Of a stretch of DNA of 64,000 nucleotides, positions 11,398 through 23,626 are shown piece after piece. The stretch is from the NCBI GenBank assembly GCA_009760855.2, contig WPIO01000007.1, positions 11,845,501 through 11,909,500 on the forward strand. Reading direction: 5' to 3'. Origin of the DNA: Cristatella mucedo. Lineage: Eukaryota; Bryozoa; Phylactolaemata; Cristatellidae. Every line of letters starts with the position of its first letter. The stretch's first letter is position 1. The notes under the pieces are model-generated. The model saw only the letters and a program-made list of their open reading frames with translations. It searched no databases and was not told the DNA's origin. A program made the position numbers and the translations under genes.

Positions 11398-12830
11398 AGC
11401 TGCATGTAGAGTAGAACTGAGACGAATAAGGACCACATTCCGAAAGTGATTAGGTTCTACCTTGAGAGAACTTGGCCCATTGTTTGCTGCACATGGTAAG
11501 TTTTGAGCTTTACTTTTATTCTGCAATTCGATAGCAAACGTAAATTGATATGGCGTTGCTTGCTATGGCCAAAATCAGCAGCTCATTTTATCTGTTTTCC
11601 ACGGTCAATCTATTTAACCACACTACCTGTGTCAAAGTTTCACTGGTATCTTAGTCATCGCTGAATCCAATTAAAGATGATCTGTCCTTCATTCGGGTAA
11701 CTCCATTCATTTTCACGAGTGCCCATTGTTACCGTAGCCTGCTTCCCTCCACCACCAGCTCCACACGATCTAGTCATTCAGCCCTCGCCGGCACTACACT
11801 GAAACCTTTCCGTGAACGAGCCTGCAATCGTAGCAGCTGAGGCTGTGAAGAAAAGATGCGCTTACAGCTTCTTTTTAAATGTCGTCAGATTAGGAGATTT
11901 CGTGATTTTACAAGCCTGAAATGGGAGCTGATTTCAGGCTGTAGTAGCATACCAGCGTAATGAGAGGTCTCCAAAAGATTCAATTTTGTGTTCGAGGTGC
12001 ACCTAAAAATTTTGAGTACGACGAGCGGTTGGTGTCATGCTTGAACTGAATGTAGCTCTGAAGGCTGACGAAAGAGAATGAATTCGCCAAGGAGCACATT
12101 ATGAAACCTCGAGGTCCAGGCTGCTTCGCCGGAAGCTAGGATAGGTCAGCTTGAAGCGGTGAAAAGTAGTGACCGAGACACTTACGACAGACGACTCTGG
12201 AAGGGGAGACTTTCTTAACCAGTGTGTGCCTGGCGACAGAAACTTAAGCGTTTGAAAACAGTAAGTTACAGACGTGGGATGAGATGTAAAAAGTGCTTTG
12301 ACCAGCTTGACTTTGGTATTTCGTTCTAAGTAGGCCCGAATTTATGTCTGCAATGTTACTCAGTTCAGCAGAATGTAAGCAGCCTCAAAAGTGAACCGCC
12401 GAGCAATATCTGGCAAGTAGTTCTAAATTTCGATTATTATAAATTTACTTTTTAAAATAAATACAATTTATATTTGAATCCAAAGTTGTGACGATTAAAA
12501 TCCCGGAAAAACATCGCTGAAATTATTTCTCATACATATATGCACAAGAAGTTTTATGTCAAGCTGAATAGTATGAGATTCTCTGAATATAATGCCAATC
12601 GAGTGACGGCTTTTTGGCAAACTTGGCGATATACGTTTCTCCTTAAAAAAAGGACGCGAGACCACATCTTGAGAATAAAAAAACCCAGAATTTTTAAGAT
12701 AACTAAACTTCCTGAGGTAAGCAATCCAACTGGTACTTCTAATGATAGGAGGGGTCTAGCTTTAGTGCATGGCTACCTCGAATTAGTCATGCTCTTTTTA
12801 ATTGCCATGCACACTTCATGAGAAGCAACC
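11398..12830. repeat. Duplicated 3' flank of repeat genes
   Basis: 11,398-11,620 matches 63,780-64,000. 11,870-12,830 matches 38,630-39,690, with many substitutions. Part of 11,940-12,350 resembles minus-strand LINE 3' sequence. The open frame at 12,540-12,821 is not preserved in the second copy (39,310-39,650), so it is not called a gene. Confidence 0.6.
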
Positions 12831-12864
12831 CTGCTAGCCCGATTAACTGGCTGTGGCTACCATT

Positions 12865-13260
12865 CTCCATGTGAGATAGGACCTCAACACATGAGCAGGG
12901 GAGTGCCATTGATGCCCGGATGAAATGTCAGCTGCTCAAGAAGGAGTTGGGGATTAGTAGCATCGAACGGTGCAGAAAGGTAAAAAAAAGGACAAAGACT
13001 CCACTTAAGTAAGCTTTGCTAGGAAGATCTTTGTAAATATAAAGAATGTATGACTCAGAGAGTGACAACTCGAGAACTTGACTTGAACCAAGGCTATGAT
13101 TGAAGTATGAAAATAATAGTGCTCTTAGTACTCGTTTATGATTCCTCAATAAGAACGGCAGTAAGGAAACTGCACGAAAGTGACTCAAGCTCATTCGTCT
13201 TGTGTTATTGTCTTAATATGTGGTCCACCATCAGTATGGTTGAAAAACATTTGTTACGGT
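12865..13260 (-). mobile_element. LINE family 2, degenerate RT fragment
   Basis: Its reverse complement aligns by eye with the RT region at 24,860-25,130 (landmarks: the segment before and after gctcaagaaggagttgg). It is heavily mutated, with no usable frame. Confidence 0.6.
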
Positions 13261-13265
13261 AAGTT

Positions 13266-13420
13266 TTTGTTGATAATAATAATAATAATACACTTAATAT
13301 AGCACTCTCAGAGAACTCAGTCTCTTTCTACGCACTTTCCATTTGTACTATTAAATTTATGATGACACAATTTCGACTGTATTATTAGAGCTAATTAAAA
13401 ACTTGTGAAGAGTAGTATTA
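13266..13420 (-). mobile_element. L2-like LINE tail, minus strand
   Basis: It starts with (AAT)n at 13,272-13,290, followed by tatagcactctcagagaactcag, which is the reverse complement of the L2-like 3' end (gagttctctgaggg...gc then (ATT)n). Confidence 0.65.
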
Positions 13421-14939
13421 AAAGCCACCTTGTGACGACGCCTGATCGTACACGATCTAGGACATAGTAGCTTAGCCTAGCTGTACTTTTTCGAAGTGGC
13501 TGGTAGCTTGGGCGTGGTTTCACCTGTTCCTCCTCCAGTATTTAATTTTTTATCTTATCCTTGATAGTTTGGATCAGAGTGTCATTACATAACTCAGGGA
13601 AATACGCTGAAAAATTTCGTTCAGTATAATCGCAAGGTGCTACGTACCCCAAAGTGACTGCAGGAGGAGACAACTGCGTAGCACTTGCCGCAGCACAATA
13701 CTTGTAGGTGACCTGCATTGGCTCCCAGTCAATCAAATGTGTTTAGGAACGTTAAATTTGTAAAGGATTACTGCTGAACAAGTCCACATTTTGGGTACAC
13801 AAGGTGCGAAGTGCTGAAGGGAGAGTTGCTTTTCTCAATGGTCTCTCGTTACTCGGTTGAAATCTTATCCAAGGTGAACAGTTTTTTGTCCGTTGATGAG
13901 TAAGAAAAAGCAAACCATAAACAGATTCTAATTTTTAAAGTGTTAATACTTACAATTATTAGAGACCATTCTTTAAAAACTGCAGCAAGTTGTCAGTTTG
14001 AAGCATTTTGTAATTTGCATAGAGCCAATTATTTAAATGGGGCAGAGATTTCTTATTTAAGAGTAATGCTACGCTTATCTTAGGTTATACTCCTTGTCAA
14101 CAGTGGGATTGAGCTGATAACTAATAGGAATGAGAGCTTGCATCTTACAGAGACATTACCTACGGTCGGCAGTTGGCTAGACAGTCTAGATCACGGAGCA
14201 GGAAGGCAGCAATCAGGGTAAGATCTTCTAATATTGGACTGGTGGAACATGTTGTACTTTCGTGTGGTGTTATAGCCGATTAATCTTTTGCATAAGCATA
14301 TCAGTACTAACAGATGATTCAATTCATTTTGCCACACCAGTAGTGCTCAGACATGTTAATTAGGGATACAATAATTAAACTAGAAGGTTCCACTTATTCG
14401 GTAATCCAGATGACGACCTAATAAATGCATTGGCATTCTCTTGTGCATCTATGTAGAAAATTGATCACCCGCAGCACAGCATGCCTTGCTAAAGTAAACA
14501 GTTAGGCACCAACTGGAGGTGTTCCTTACTGGAGTAAGTAGGTATGAGGATTGTAGCAAGCTCACTCAAATACCCAACATACAGAGATGGAGTGAGGCGA
14601 ATCGTGGCACGTGGTACATCAACGAAAATAGTAATAATAAGACACTTGACAAAGAGCTGTTAAAGAACATATATTCTTTCTAGGCGCTAGACATGTACTG
14701 CAAAGACAGCTTGGTTGGATGGTTAGTCGTAGCATGCTCAACAAACAACAAGAACAGCATTGTTAGGGGTCACCGGTGCTCTTTCGGAGCAGCCTCGGTC
14801 GCTGGTGCTCTCGCCGAGCGGCCTCCTCTCTCCAGCTCTCGCCGAGTGGCCTCGGGCGCTGAATCATAGGGAGCCTCGGGAGCTTGATCTTCACTAGCCT
14901 CGGGTGCTGAAACATCAGGAGCAACCGGCACTGGAACAT
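13421..14939. other. Intergenic; part of the tandem duplication
   Basis: 13,780-14,040 matches 43,230-43,475 (ttgggtacacaaggtgcgaagtgct). The rest has no recognised gene. The minus-strand frame at 14,770-15,069, rich in Ala, Pro and Glu, has no matching frame in the second copy. Confidence 0.4.
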
Positions 14940-16075
14940 CAGAGTCCATAAACTGAGCGACGCTTAAATAGCTTGCATTTAAGTTGGCCTGTAGCCGGCT
15001 TGGAAGACCCAGCCAGTTCGAATTTGATTTGGACCTTGGTAACGGTCGCCGGTCAATGTTTCGCAACATGCTGAAGCACTGCAGGCGAGCTTCTACCGCA
15101 AAGAGTGCTTTCCAGCGTTTTAAACGTACGGGTTGTTAGTCAGATAGCCGAAATGTTGATAGGGCGAACGCATAATGGCGGGAGGTTCTCTCTGACCAGC
15201 CGAAATAGCCCCGAAGGTAGGTATTTACTAATGGGGACATCGCACCTTATTCATAGTAGGTCCTGTTTTGTGTAACATATCCAAGGACCGCTCATGAATA
15301 CGATCAGCGAAGATAGCAGCGGAATACGCGAAGGCGTCTCGGAGAAATCTGGATAAGGTCCACACCATGGCAAGAGCCTCTCGATGCCACCATTTAGCAC
15401 AGGAGTAATGTAGCAGGTTATGCAACATCCAGGACCAGGTCGGAACGTTCTAACGGCAAACCGGCGACATATACATATCACGCCAAGAACAGGAGATCAA
15501 CTTCGCACAGAAGCAGACGTCACTTGGCGGAGCAATACCTGGGAGACATCGAGCAATGACCGTCATCCAACACCGGTGAAGTGGCTATGACCATGTTAGG
15601 AGGTGCAGAAACCAACTTGGACCTAGCTCCAACATCTACTACACAACAGCTAGCTCGGCCTGCGCGAATTAGTCGAGCTGCAACAGGTGTAGAGAATTTA
15701 ATGGTTTCATAGCAAAAGGGGTAGGTTGAGGGATACAGATGCCCCTCCCATTGCTGTGTAACTGCCGGTTTCCAGAGGTCCGTTGTAAAGCACACGTCCG
15801 GTATCGGCAAGGGCTGAATAAACTTGGTCTCCGCTAAGCCTTTGTATTATCATTTGTACGGCACTAACGACATCTTCTGTGTAGAAGACGAGTCTCACGA
15901 TACTGATCCCCAAGGAGCCCAGCAACCCCAGCCTGCCCGGCAACTTTTAACCCGTCATGCTGTTGCCAACGCTCCCTAAGCTGCTCCCGGGCTTCATGAC
16001 CGCCAAGCTGAGAAAGCTCGCGGGCGGCTACAGGCTGCTGTCGGCAAAGCACAAGGTAAGGGCTACGCCGGCTCC
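14940..16075. repeat. LTR-like duplicated block (copy 1)
   Basis: This block matches 45,745-46,870. Near its end, 15,690-15,869 resembles the R-U5 part of the Gypsy-type LTR at 19,900-19,965: gctgaataaac, then a gtattatc segment, ending near acgacatc. I infer a truncated LTR of the same broad group followed by possible gag remnants. No clear gag or pol motif can be read, so the class is uncertain. Confidence 0.5.
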
Positions 16076-16869
16076 TCGATGCTGGAGCTGAGGGAACCCG
16101 ACAAGCCGTTAACAGCTTTGGCTTCGACGGCCGAGTTTCGACAGGGTGACCCTCACTCGAAGATCTTATTCGATCAAGGACAAGGCAAGCAGCTTTGCAT
16201 TTCCGACGTAGTCGCCGAGCGCAATCTAGGCTTTAAGTTTTATGCAGGTGACACTCTTTTGTACTTTTGCATTAATATTGATCCCTCTAAGCCCTGCAGA
16301 ACGTTGAATTCTCTCAACTCCATTGCTGCATATATCGCTAACGGCTGCCCAATGAGGTAGCAAATATTTTCAAGTTGAATTAGATTTAGAACAAGCTTAA
16401 TCGGTACGGGTGAACCAATTGAGATTCAGAGATTGGAAAATGTCACCCTCCGAATGGGCTCTGATTTGACATCTCTTGTTGAACATGCACAAAATCTAGG
16501 TGTCGTGTTCCAGAATTACCATTCATTAGACAATTACTTCAGTTAATTCTGCCAACTTTCACCTACATAGCATTGCAAAAATGTGGACTTGTCGGGACAG
16601 GGATAGCATGTCTGCATTGATTCATGAATTTATTACATGCCTTCTTGACTTTTGTAACTCACGTATTGCTGGTATACTTGCCTGCGCAATCAGGTGCCTA
16701 CATCCGGTGCAAAACTCTGAAACTAGGATTTTCTGCCTTGAGCGTGGCAGTTACCATATCACGCCACTTCTCCACGACCTGCTCTTCTTCCCGGTAGAGC
16801 AACATGCCAAATACGAGGTTTTTTACTAACCTTTATGTGTGTCAATTCATTTTCTCCCGCATATGAGTT
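16076..16869 (+). mobile_element. LINE family 3, RT fragment (copy 1)
   Basis: Plus-strand RT palm pieces are visible: a QGDP...ILFDQ segment (about 16,140), then FKFYAGDTLLYFCINIDPS, where the catalytic YADD has become YAGD. Past that are a thumb-like region and a Leu-rich post-RT segment with stops. The second copy is at 47,150-47,880. Both are dead. Confidence 0.75.
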
Positions 16870-17842
16870 CTCACTTCTGACTTACCTCACTGATCAACTT
16901 CTTAATTTTCCCTTAAATATTACCCAAAGTTGAGCTTTTTTCCTCGACTTCAAAAAAATTGAGCCAATTTGTATGTCCACAATCCACGAACCTCGTCTGC
17001 ATGTACCGAGCTTTTAGCCGTAACATAATAAACCCAAATGCTATTTTAGCTATTCCTTTTCAGGCTTCCCGCCATTCAAACTTGAACTAAGATCGAATAC
17101 CGGTTACACAGAATTGCATACCTTCTGATCAAATTTAAGCCACTTTTTGGTCTTCAGCCTTGTCCAAATGGAGCCCAACCGTGTTTTACATGTTTCACCG
17201 GATACAGGGATTGTCTGAAAGTCATTCAAAGGGGCCATCTTTTAAAAAGAATAAGCAAGCCTTTGAATGAAATCCAAGATTCTCCTTAAAATCACCAAGC
17301 GTTGATTTTTCTCTACTTTGACCAAATTGAAACCATTTTTGCCAATCGCTAGCTTTTTGAGGGGGCGCCTAAGAATTATTCATCGGGATATTCTTTGATG
17401 GGAATTTAGTGAAATAATTTTCTTAAAAGATATCTTTGAAATCAGTTTTGAAATTTTAGAGTGAATACGTGTTGGTAATTGTAATGCATAGATCTTTTAT
17501 CTTCTTTCCAAAACATTCAAGCAGATATTGCTAAAGCATTTGAAAGCCACTGGTCTTGGTAATAAAAAATCTATCGACAGATTTCATGACTTACGTTTGC
17601 TGGTGTGCACTCCGTGTCGTAGTGCTGTCGAGTTCGATACAGATCACCACTCGCATGATGACTAAACGATGTTCTGTTACCACGTTGCATTTCCAACCCA
17701 TGTCGTTTTAATTGCATGTGAAGCCTTTGATTAAGGAGTGAAACAAATTGTATCAGAAAATCATTTTAAGGCGAAACTCCACAAGAAAATTTGTAGCTAT
17801 TATCAAAAGTCTGAAAATCAGGACGAAACGCAAGGAGGAAAC
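16870..17842. repeat. Duplicated unclassified block (copy 1)
   Basis: It matches 50,520-51,758, except that an L2-like 3' insertion is present only in the second copy. The empty point here is near 17,726-17,733. No gene motif is seen. Confidence 0.6.
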
Positions 17843-18070
17843 TGTGGTTATTTTGAGATTATGGCATTGTTGATGGATTATGAGCTATTGCGATTTATGG
17901 CAGTGGTATGTAGGTAACGGGCGGAAAAAGCGCGGGAGTGAGATCGAGGATGCCGGGCGGACAGTCGCATGCTGCCCTGCTGTGGCGTCCATATGATTAA
18001 AAGTCCTTGAGCCCGCTTTGATGTTCTGTGTGGTATCGCGTACCTGCCCCATAGAGAATGTCAAACTAAA
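17843..18070 (+). repeat. 5' LTR of the gag-only element
   Basis: It begins tgtggttatt and ends caaactaaa, both shared with the 3' LTR (which begins agtggttatt). Internal landmarks in both are gtggtat.taggtagccgg-like sequence and tagagaatgtcaaac. Confidence 0.8.
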
Positions 18071-18111
18071 AGCTATTTTGGCAGAGGCTGCAGAGTAGCC
18101 CACGCCAGGAG

Positions 18112-19055
18112 ATGGTGAAGGAATACTACTACGAAGGAGAAGACTTCGTTAGCTGGCGGCTCGATTCGGAGCGGAGGCTTAATAAAAAAATGTCAATCCA
18201 GCTTTGCAGCACATGTGCATATTTGTGTTCCTGACAGGCGGTGCCTTAACGTTCGCTTTGACCCTTCCTGACTCGGTGCGAGAGGACTACGCCCAGCTGC
18301 ATGCAACACTTGCGAAGGTGTTTGCAAGCCCTGAAGGCAAGGAGAAACTTCGGCGGTCAGACTTGCAGTGTGACAGGAAAGCGGAGGCAATAGTGCAAAA
18401 GCATCTGGAGGTGGAGGTGGGTAAAGCGTGGTTGCTACGCTTGAATTTGGTTACAGCTAGTCCGACTGAGGAGGCTAACGAGAGCGACCGAAAGCGGCAG
18501 CTGCAATCGCCAACAGTTTGCCTGGCGACCAAGGCAGAGTTAGCAGATGCGGCGTCTACGAGCGAGGCAGAGGCGTCCGCCGCAGAAGCGACGGCGGCGG
18601 CTTAGAAAGCACTGGTAGAGAGCGAGACAGCGCCGGCGGCCAGAGATTCGGTGCTAATGGTATCGGAAGCGATGGCGGTATGGCGCGATGCGTTAGCCCA
18701 AGTGGAAGTTCGTGAAGCACCCGATAAGTTACAGCAACATATGGTGGAGCACATTGCGATCGCCTCGGTTTCCGAACTGCTGGTGGCGGAGACGCACGAG
18801 ACGCCAGCAGAAGACATGAGCGAGACGCCCGTCGAGGAGGCGCAATAGGTGTATACCGAAATATCTGCCTCACGGCCGACGCGAGAGGCGACATCAGTTG
18901 CAGTCCAGAAGACGTCGGTCGGTGTTAGGGCGAATGCCCAGACGCCCCCGTTCGGTGGCAGAGATGGCAGGTCCTGCATTGGAGGCCGGAGGTGCGGTGG
19001 AAAGCTGTGCTCGGCGATGCGGCAAAGCTCGTTCCATACGTACCCAGCTAGTTAG
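18112..19055 (+). pseudogene. Gag-like gene of the LTR element (broken)
   Basis: Gag is the capsid-forming structural protein of LTR retrotransposons. From an ATG at 18,112 the frame reads EYYYEGEDFVSWRLDSE, the usual charged and aromatic start of Gypsy-type capsids. A frameshift near 18,225 leads into LTGGALTFALTLPDSVREDY, which fits the family pattern L.G.A..F...LP...R.DY. The same frame continues to 19,055 with TAG stops at 18,603-18,605 and 18,846-18,848, passing an Ala/Glu-rich stretch. No zinc knuckle (CCHC) is visible. Base composition is richer in G+C than the flanks. As written it cannot make a full-length protein. Confidence 0.65.
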
Positions 19056-19204
19056 CAAAGGGCGTGCTTTCACTTTCCTCCTTCGAGAGGCCGTTACTTA
19101 GCCTCGTGCTAGAAGTGAAGGCAGTGCAGGGCAGAATGTATTTTTATTGAGCTGTCGTAATGCCCTGTTTTTGTTGACTTATTTGATCTTAAGATCGTGG
19201 GAAA

Positions 19205-19463
19205 AGTGGTTATTTCGAGATTTGGACACTGTCGCTGCATTATGGGATGTTACGATTTATGATAGTGGTATATAGGTAGCCGGCGGCAAAGGCCCGGGAG
19301 TGAGGTCACTTACAGGCCCGCCGTCGCGGGAGTCAGGTCGAGGACGCCTGCAGAGCAATCGCGTACTGGCCGGCTGCGGCGTCGTGTGAATAAACGAAGT
19401 TAAGCCCGCTTCGGTATTCTGTATGCCATCGCATACCTGCCGCTTAGAGAATGTCAAACTAAA
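19205..19463 (+). repeat. 3' LTR of the gag-only element
   Basis: It is homologous to 17,843-18,070, ends with the same gaatgtcaaactaaa, and is followed at once by the gaaac target duplication. It contains gaataaacg, a candidate polyadenylation signal. Confidence 0.8.
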
Positions 19464-19616
19464 GAAACTAAAAGTATTTCTTTATTTGACCAATTTTAAA
19501 TTTTCTATTGATTGTATTCCCACATTTTATTTGCATTCAAGGCGTAATAAGTGCTCACCGATGCTTCATGCCCCTCCAGTCATTATGCAACTCAACTTTG
19601 CGGGAAAGCCAATGTA

Positions 19617-19879
19617 TGTATCTCTTTCAGTAACTCCACAAAGTCATAAAGACCATGTGGGTGTTACGCAGGAGAGTTTTGTATAGCGCACTCACAGCCT
19701 AAGCGGCTTTAGGTACGCATTCGGTACCCAACAGACTTCGTCTCACGCAACAAAGAGAAAGTGGGAAGCATAGCAGAGTTAGGAGAGCAGTTGAGGTAGT
19801 GAGTAGCATAGAAGTAGCAGTTCAGGACCGCTGAAAAAGATGTGCCATAGTCGGCAGTTGGAGAGTAGATGTCGTTGCA
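19617..19879 (-). mobile_element. LINE family 1, short 3' insertion in LTR
   Basis: It is a 263-bp 5'-truncated copy. The second segment copy has uninterrupted ccaatgta-ctagatt at 51,899-51,911, giving exact borders. No clear target duplication is seen. Confidence 0.85.
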
Positions 19880-21299
19880 CTAGATTCTTCCTGTACCGTG
19901 CGGGTCTGAATAAACGCGTTCTCTGAATACCCGTGTATTCTCTCTCGTGCGGCGCAAATGACATGGTGGCAGCAGTCTGTCTTACCTTGTCTGTAAGAGG
20001 CAAACATTTCGTCTATTTAACTGGTCTATGGAACCTCGAGGTTTCCGGTATACGAGAACAGAGGCCACATGGAGGAAGAAGGTTTGCGGTTACCCCGTCA
20101 GTTGGATGTTGGATGTGCTTGATCCAGATCTCTGTGGCGCTTTTATGGAATGGAAATACCAGGTGGTGAGCTGCATGCTTGCAAGCAGTGCCGTGGGTAA
20201 AGCTGCCGCCATTCACTTGGATATTGTTCTTAACTGCTCTGGCAGAGGTGTACTGGAGCGATTGGAACAGTTTAGGTACGATTCGGAGTCCGATTAACAA
20301 CCAATCGGTCAAGATTCTGGAGCAGACTGGAGCACATTACACCTCGTGAAAAAGAAAGGTACAGCCAAGTTACTGGTTTTGGAATTTAAATTATGCTGCA
20401 TCACTTGACTCGTATCTGTTGGTGCTTTGCTGTCAGGCAAATCCTTGAATTTTTAAGGCCCAGATTGCATGATGAGTCGAAAATTGTTTGCAGCATAGAG
20501 CGCCCATTGCAAGAACTGCTTTTCGGGGAAACTGCACAGCCGGCAGCAACTGAAAATGGCCGCTCATTTGAAACCGGTTTCGAAATTGTACGTCGAATAA
20601 TCAATCAGGCTTCGAGCATTTAGAAACCGACCCAAAAAGTATAGATGGTTGCTGCACAGCCACAGGGTCAACCGCAGTTTTGCGTGATATTCTGAGACCT
20701 CGGGAAACACGAACTATGCTACACCAAGACCGAGGGAGATGTACTCTCGGAATTGTAGGTGGAGATGTGGAGCATTCCTAGCCGATTGCCCTGCACACGG
20801 ACACAGCTTCCTAAAGTGAAACGGCTTCTGCTATTTTAGTCTTCAGTGCCGGGATAGCCTACACTATGTACAAGGATGCCACGATGTTTTTGCCGATGAG
20901 AACAAAATGCAAGCGTTTGCGTTTGGAAAGAGTGGTCAGAACGGATAAATTCCAGCTCTCAAGATGGTCGACAATACAGAAGTACGCTTAAAGCTAAAAG
21001 CTGGACCTGATGTCAAAATCATTTATCTACGGTCTGCTCGGAAACGTCAAAATTTGGCTACGTCGAAACGCCTAACATCTTGGGAGTGCAGCTCTGAGGT
21101 TTCAGTCCTGACAGCCGACCTCGCCATGACTAACCCGAACGCAGGTACCACAGCTGTCGGAGCCGCTCTTCATTGTTTGCACGGGGCTTTTAGGCTCGGT
21201 TGGCTCAGGGGCTGTGGAAGCTATATTGATTGATAACCATGCACACTGAGTTCTTCACTGCTCAACCAGAGAAAACTGATAATAACGAGTTCGGTGACT

Positions 21300-21598
21300 G
21301 AGGTGGTGTCAGATTGTGAAAGATCCAACGGTTCGTCCCAAAGTCCTACCAAGCCGTCGAATAGCAATTGTGCTTATGCGTGCTGATACTGTGCATGCTG
21401 CCACTAACCACACTTGCATGCTGACCCTGTGCATTCCACTCCTAACCATGTTATTCATGTTGTTTATCAAGCATGATACCACTTGCTATTCGACCGTATT
21501 TCCTTCGCAGCAAATCTCTAGTCCATAGAAATAGACCGAGTTCTCTGACGGTGCTTTATCAAGTGGATATTGTTATTATTATTTCGTACCTAAACGCA
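21300..21598 (+). mobile_element. L2-like LINE 3' end
   Basis: It contains ctaaccacacttgcatgctgaccctgtgcat and ends gagttctctgacggtgctttatcaagtgg then a short (ATT)n. Related copies are at 51,380-51,641 and 57,608-58,079. It sits between the gag and RT remnants of the Gypsy relic. Confidence 0.75.
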
Positions 21599-22860
21599 AT
21601 TGATTAGAAACTGCGAATTTTGTGTGGGCAGGGCATCCTCATACCAGTGAAGGAGCCCTTTGAATGGGTCGGTGAGATGGCTGTCGTGCAGCGGACCAAT
21701 GGCAAACCAAGAATCTCCGTCGACACTCAGTCACTAAATCAGGCTCTTCAGCGACAGCATTATTGGATGTCGACAGTGAACGAAGTGCTGCCTAAACTCA
21801 ACAGGGCACGGATATTCGGAAATGTAGATGTCAATGAGTCCTCTTTGCTCGTACGATTACACGACGGGTCTAGCAATCTGCTGTTGTATTACAGAGGCTC
21901 TGGCAGTGGCAACTCTTGTCGAGTCTCGTGAAGACGCAAGGAAGGACTTGAGCGGTAAATCAGGCTCTATCTTTAGTTCTCTCCACCCTTACATGTAGGA
22001 GAGCTCGTTGAATCACAGCAGACGTTAAAGACGATAGCATGCATGTCCGATTTGAGGCTGTGCCCCATCGACGGCTTAGCTATCGGCCAAAGGTGAGGCA
22101 TGTACATTAATGTTCCATTCCAGTGAGATAGTGACGATACCAGACCGCAGTTTACATCGAGATTATTACAAAGTTTTACAGAGTGCTGGAAGATTAGGCA
22201 CATATCATCTTCGCAATTCTATGCCTAGCCTACTAGGAGGCCAAGTAGGAGGTCGAAATAGTCAAATGAATGATGCAGAAGGCTGGCCAGGAAGAGGAGC
22301 TCTAGCTGGCAGCGATGCCAGAGATTTGGACAAATAGCTTGGCAGGATTACTGTGCAGTACAACCCGAATGATGTCTTTTCAGGCACAATAGCTCTATCG
22401 TTTCCCACCTTGACTTTAAGCCGTATCCTTCGTCCGGCATTGGCCAGACGCCTATCGAGGCAGCCACGACAGCTAGACGACGGGCAGTTGCCAAAAAGCA
22501 CTACGACTCTAGAGCTCCAGACCCGAGCCCACTCACCTTAATGGAGTCCAAGTGAAGCCATGCAGAAGATGAATCTAACTCTGAACAATGAGGGCAGCCT
22601 TGCGTCACGTCGTTCATAACCGTACTGCTCTGTCTCCTTCAGCCGCCATGAGCTCTGTACTCTATATGCGTAATTTATTCTATAACTACAAGTTATGACA
22701 TCTGCGCCTTCTGTAAGAGTCTTCCTTACTGTCAAAAAACGCTCAAGAAAAATGGATGAATTCAAGACTAAATTTAGGTATACGTAGCTGCAAAGCTGCA
22801 CTGGTCACATAGGCAGAGTTAAATCGACAGCAGGATACCGACCAACTGTCGCACTGAGGC

Positions 22861-23626
22861 AAGATGTCGGGTATCTGCCTGAGCCGATTTTATGAGTACG
22901 GCTTGCTGCTGCTGCTGCAAATTTCAATATTTTTTCTTACCTCTTTTAACCAAAATAATAATAATGCATTTATTAAAGTGACTTACGAGAATTTAATCTC
23001 TCTCTCTAAAGGCGCTTTACGATATCTGCAAAGGAAGCACGAGCAGATGGTTAGTGGTAGAATGCTCAATAAACGACAATAATAACATGGTTAAGGGCCA
23101 CGTGCACATGGGTTACCATGCAAGTACCTTTAGTCGCAGCCTCCAAAAGTTTCACGACGAATAGTATACGGATGAACCATGGAGACACACTGATTTATAT
23201 AATAAATAGATCCATTTTAGCTTACTTTTAAACGTGGACACGGTAGGCGATTCGGGGACGCAAATCATGAGTGACTTCTAAGCTTTGGGAGCTTACCAGC
23301 TAGAAGCACGGTTTCCAAAGGATTTGAGGTTCGTACAAGCTATATTTGAACAGATTCAAAAAAGCAGATGAGCGATGCTTGAGCGGTTGGTGGAGTAGAT
23401 CTTCAAGGTAGCCTGGGACCCAACAATCCGGGAAGTAGATCTGATAGGTAGGCTGGAACAAAAAATGAAGGGACCCGAAAGGGAGTGTAGAAACTTAAAA
23501 GTCGATGAGCTGCTTGGCTCGTAACAAGTGCAGGTATGCGGGAAGTGGTTTAATCTTGCATCTGCGACGCTCGAAGCTGAAAAACCTAGCTGCCGAGTTT
23601 TGCCCCAAGCTGTGGGCTCGCGATGA
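22861..23626 (-). mobile_element. L2-like LINE 3' fragment, minus strand
   Basis: The (AAT)n tail is at 22,952-22,970, followed by the reverse-complement 3' end and post-RT region. It matches 53,980-54,613 in the second copy, so it was present before duplication. Confidence 0.65.

Larger units (their letters stand above)
17843..19463 (+). mobile_element. Gag-only LTR retrotransposon, complete with TSD
   Basis: This is a 1,621-bp element bounded by two related LTRs and a 5-bp target duplication gaaac (17,838-17,842 and 19,464-19,468). The matching place in the second copy (51,754-51,758) has a single gaaac and no element, so the boundaries are fixed by an empty site. The 5' LTR is 17,843-18,070. 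The 3' LTR is 19,205-19,463 and carries an extra stretch of about 30 bp. A purine run gtgggaaaa precedes the 3' LTR as a polypurine tract. The interior has gag-like sequence only; no protease, RT or integrase motif is visible. It must have depended on another element for enzymes. Confidence 0.85.
19484..22860 (+). mobile_element. Ty3/Gypsy-type retrotransposon relic (copy 1)
   Basis: LTR R-U5 sequence (19,885-19,962, with gaataaacgcg) ends in aca followed by tggtggcagcagt, a typical primer-binding context. Gag-like frames follow: VVSCMLASSAVGKAAA and IVLNCSGRGVLERLEQF (20,160-20,280). Reverse transcriptase appears at 21,620-21,931: GILIPVKEPFEWVGEMAVVQ, NGKPRISVDTQSLNQA, then FGNVDV. The stretch usual after that Asp is missing. 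An integrase C-terminal-like RRRAVAKKHYDSRAPDPSP lies at about 22,460-22,515. The relic is interrupted by a LINE (19,617-19,879) and an L2-like 3' end (about 21,300-21,598). It is dead, with many stops. Confidence 0.75.

Noticed and set aside
12540-12821. 93-codon frame after paralog A
   Set aside because: The homologous stretch at 39,310-39,650 is not open in the same frame, and no motif is seen.
18556-18979. Minus-strand frames in the GC-rich gag region
   Set aside because: Shadows of the gag-like plus-strand frame inside a bounded LTR element.
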